From DASRJW01 sp964567755 (GTDB lineage: Bacteria > Krumholzibacteriota > Krumholzibacteriia > G020349025), in contig CAZMNW010000036.1 in NCBI GenBank assembly GCA_964567755.1, forward strand, positions 1-50,954: a stretch of DNA of 50,954 nt. Reading direction: 5' to 3'. Under the pieces are notes generated by a model. The model ran no database searches. It saw only the letters and a program-made list of their open reading frames with translations, and was not told the origin of the DNA. The position numbers were made by a program, and so were the translations under genes. This document shows, one piece after another, positions 50,081 through 50,954 of the stretch (positions within the stretch are counted from its first letter, which is position 1; each line of letters begins with the position of its first letter).

Positions 50081-50154
50081 GCGGCTGTAGCTCAGGTGGA
50101 TAGAGCAGCGGACTTCTAATCCGCAGGTCGCAGGTTCGAATCCTGCCGGGGGCA
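50081..50154 (+). tRNA. tRNA-Arg (anticodon UCU), with imperfect acceptor stem
   Basis: D-arm GCTCAGGTGGATAGAGC, anticodon stem-loop GCGGA-CTTCTAA-TCCGC (anticodon TCT), T-arm GCAGG-TTCGAAT-CCTGC and 3' acceptor CGGGGGC plus A are all sound. The 5' acceptor GCGGCTG pairs with the 3' strand only at five of seven positions (G-G at positions 3 and 4, one G-T), where GCCCCCG would be perfect. CCA is not encoded (cactg follows). Either a pseudo-tRNA whose 5' end was replaced, or a decayed gene. Confidence 0.75.
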
Positions 50155-50232
50155 CTGCCGGTCACGACCTCGCGATCCCGCGTTTCGTTGCGCTGCTGTG
50201 ACCGGGTCGAACGCAGTCGTACACTCGCTTCC

Positions 50233-50565
50233 ATGACCCGCACGCGATCAGCGTTGCTTGGGTCCGCGGCTCGTCCCGTCGCGGTGCCGGACGACCTTGG
50301 CGGCGGATCCGACCCGAGGCCCCTCGGCCGCGTCGAGTTGCCGCGGCATCTACGGTGGAGCGGTCCGCCCAAGACCTATGACCTCGACAACCGGTCGGAC
50401 CGTGCGAGGGTCTATGAGCAGATTCTCCGGGAAGGCACGGAGGACGACGTGAGACGCTTCGTGCGCGCTGACGATCTGGTCGAGCTGTGGGACGAACTCG
50501 TCCTGCCCGGGCATGTTCGCGCCGCGTGGTCTGACTGGATCAGCAGTCGTCGCGCCGCGACGTAG
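50233..50565 (+). CDS. Small partner of AbiEii-type nucleotidyltransferase (putative antitoxin)
   Basis: A 110-residue protein from ATG 50233: LPRHLRWSGPPKTYDLDNRS, RARVYEQILREGTEDDVRRF, ADDLVELWDELVLPGHVRAA, WSDWIS. I recall this pattern from small genes that sit directly before AbiEii/AbiGii-type nucleotidyltransferase genes, mostly in Actinobacteria. The next gene starts two bases after the stop. It is therefore a putative antitoxin or partner, possibly acquired from another phylum. Confidence 0.6.
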   Translation: MTRTRSALLGSAARPVAVPDDLGGGSDPRPLGRVELPRHLRWSGPPKTYDLDNRSDRARVYEQILREGTEDDVRRFVRADDLVELWDELVLPGHVRAAWSDWISSRRAAT

Positions 50566-50567
50566 CG

Positions 50568-50954
50568 GTGCTCACGCGCCTTCAAGAGCAGGTCGCGGCG
50601 ATCGTCGCCCGGCAGTCCGAGGCGGCCGATTTCGCCCTCGCCGGAGGCGGAGCCCTGATCGTCCGCGGCGAGGTCGCACGTCAGACCAGGGACCTCGACT
50701 TCTTCGGGCCGTCGCCGGAGGCGGTCGATCGACTGATCCCGGTGGTCGAAGCAGCGCTCCGTAGCGCCGGCCTGCAGGTGTCGATCGTCCGTCAGAACCC
50801 CGGGTTCGCGCGGCTCGAGATCCAGAGTGCCGATGACGAAATCACGGAGCTCGACCTTGGTGCCGACGCTCGTCTCCTTCCAGTCGATCGCGACCACGTC
50901 GTGCCGACGCTGGCGGGCGAGGAGCTCGCCATCGACAAGGTGCTGGCGATCTTC
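50568..50954 (+). CDS. AbiEii/AbiGii-type nucleotidyltransferase toxin (partial, runs off window)
   Basis: 129 codons from GTG 50568 to the window edge. The nucleotidyltransferase signature is FALAGGGALIVRGEVARQTR, then DLDFFGPSPEAVDRLIPVVE, giving the GGxAL...DxD motif typical of the AbiEii family. Later segments are ITELDLGADARLLPV and LAGEELAIDKVLAIF, also typical. AbiE toxins are type IV toxin-antitoxin or phage-exclusion proteins that transfer nucleotides to tRNA. The end is outside the window. Confidence 0.82.
   Translation, partial: MLTRLQEQVAAIVARQSEAADFALAGGGALIVRGEVARQTRDLDFFGPSPEAVDRLIPVVEAALRSAGLQVSIVRQNPGFARLEIQSADDEITELDLGADARLLPVDRDHVVPTLAGEELAIDKVLAIF

Overview
The window is GC-rich bacterial chromosome from a Gram-negative-type organism, as shown by outer-membrane porins, a TonB-dependent receptor, OmpA-like and DUF481 proteins and many lipoproteins. 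A TonB receptor with an N-terminal carboxypeptidase-regulatory-like domain, two Ser/Thr kinases fused to TPR tails, and a secreted protease with a FlgD-like C-terminal sorting segment fit an uncultivated Acidobacteriota or Eisenbacteria-like lineage. This is an inference from gene content. There are no ribosomal or marker genes to settle it.

Layout. 1-5386: a possible transposase tail, envelope lipoproteins and a Rieske ferredoxin/SagB-type oxidoreductase pair. 5387-7047: a graveyard with a decayed copy of the SNF2 module found intact at 41.9-44.9 kb, the tail of an RND efflux adaptor and a probable NrfD-like fragment. 7048-12391: TonB receptor plus membrane-anchored Ser/Thr kinase. 12397-13809: a terminator, a YhhQ queuosine-precursor transporter and a UPF0178 protein. 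13973-25398: a long same-strand run of three porins, a secreted amidohydrolase, a periplasmic glutaminase, an AspT-type amino-acid exchanger, a PI-PLC-like membrane protein and an AI-2E-family permease. It reads as an outer-membrane-to-cytoplasm route for acidic amino acids. 25537-27895: a second graveyard with a channel fragment, an RND pump fragment, a zwf gene cut at about codon 229 and a multiply frameshifted PARG-like gene. 27906-41662: OmpA-like protein, soluble Ser/Thr kinase coupled to a DUF481 protein, a DUF3300/DUF2950 pair, several secreted proteins, a phytase-like esterase, an orphan AAA-associated domain and a PA-domain zinc metalloprotease.

41872-45836 holds a tightly packed three-gene module: a small basic protein of unknown function, a SNF2 helicase and a SWIM zinc-finger protein. 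From 46.1 kb to the window end the DNA is a toxin-antitoxin/defence-like islet: an AAA_14/DUF4143 ATPase, DUF2283, XRE, a decayed DUF4258/DUF2283 copy, a DUF4258 toxin with MqsA-like antitoxin behind a promoter that contains a palindrome, and an AbiEii-type nucleotidyltransferase with its small partner. About 4 kb of it is bracketed by a 37-bp direct repeat of the 5' part of a tRNA-Arg(UCU) gene. A third tRNA fragment lies at 36.05 kb. Repeated small-module debris (DUF4258 tails at 3.25 kb and 48.9 kb, a 36-bp repeat at 45.9 and 48.2 kb) shows that this islet type has turned over repeatedly here.
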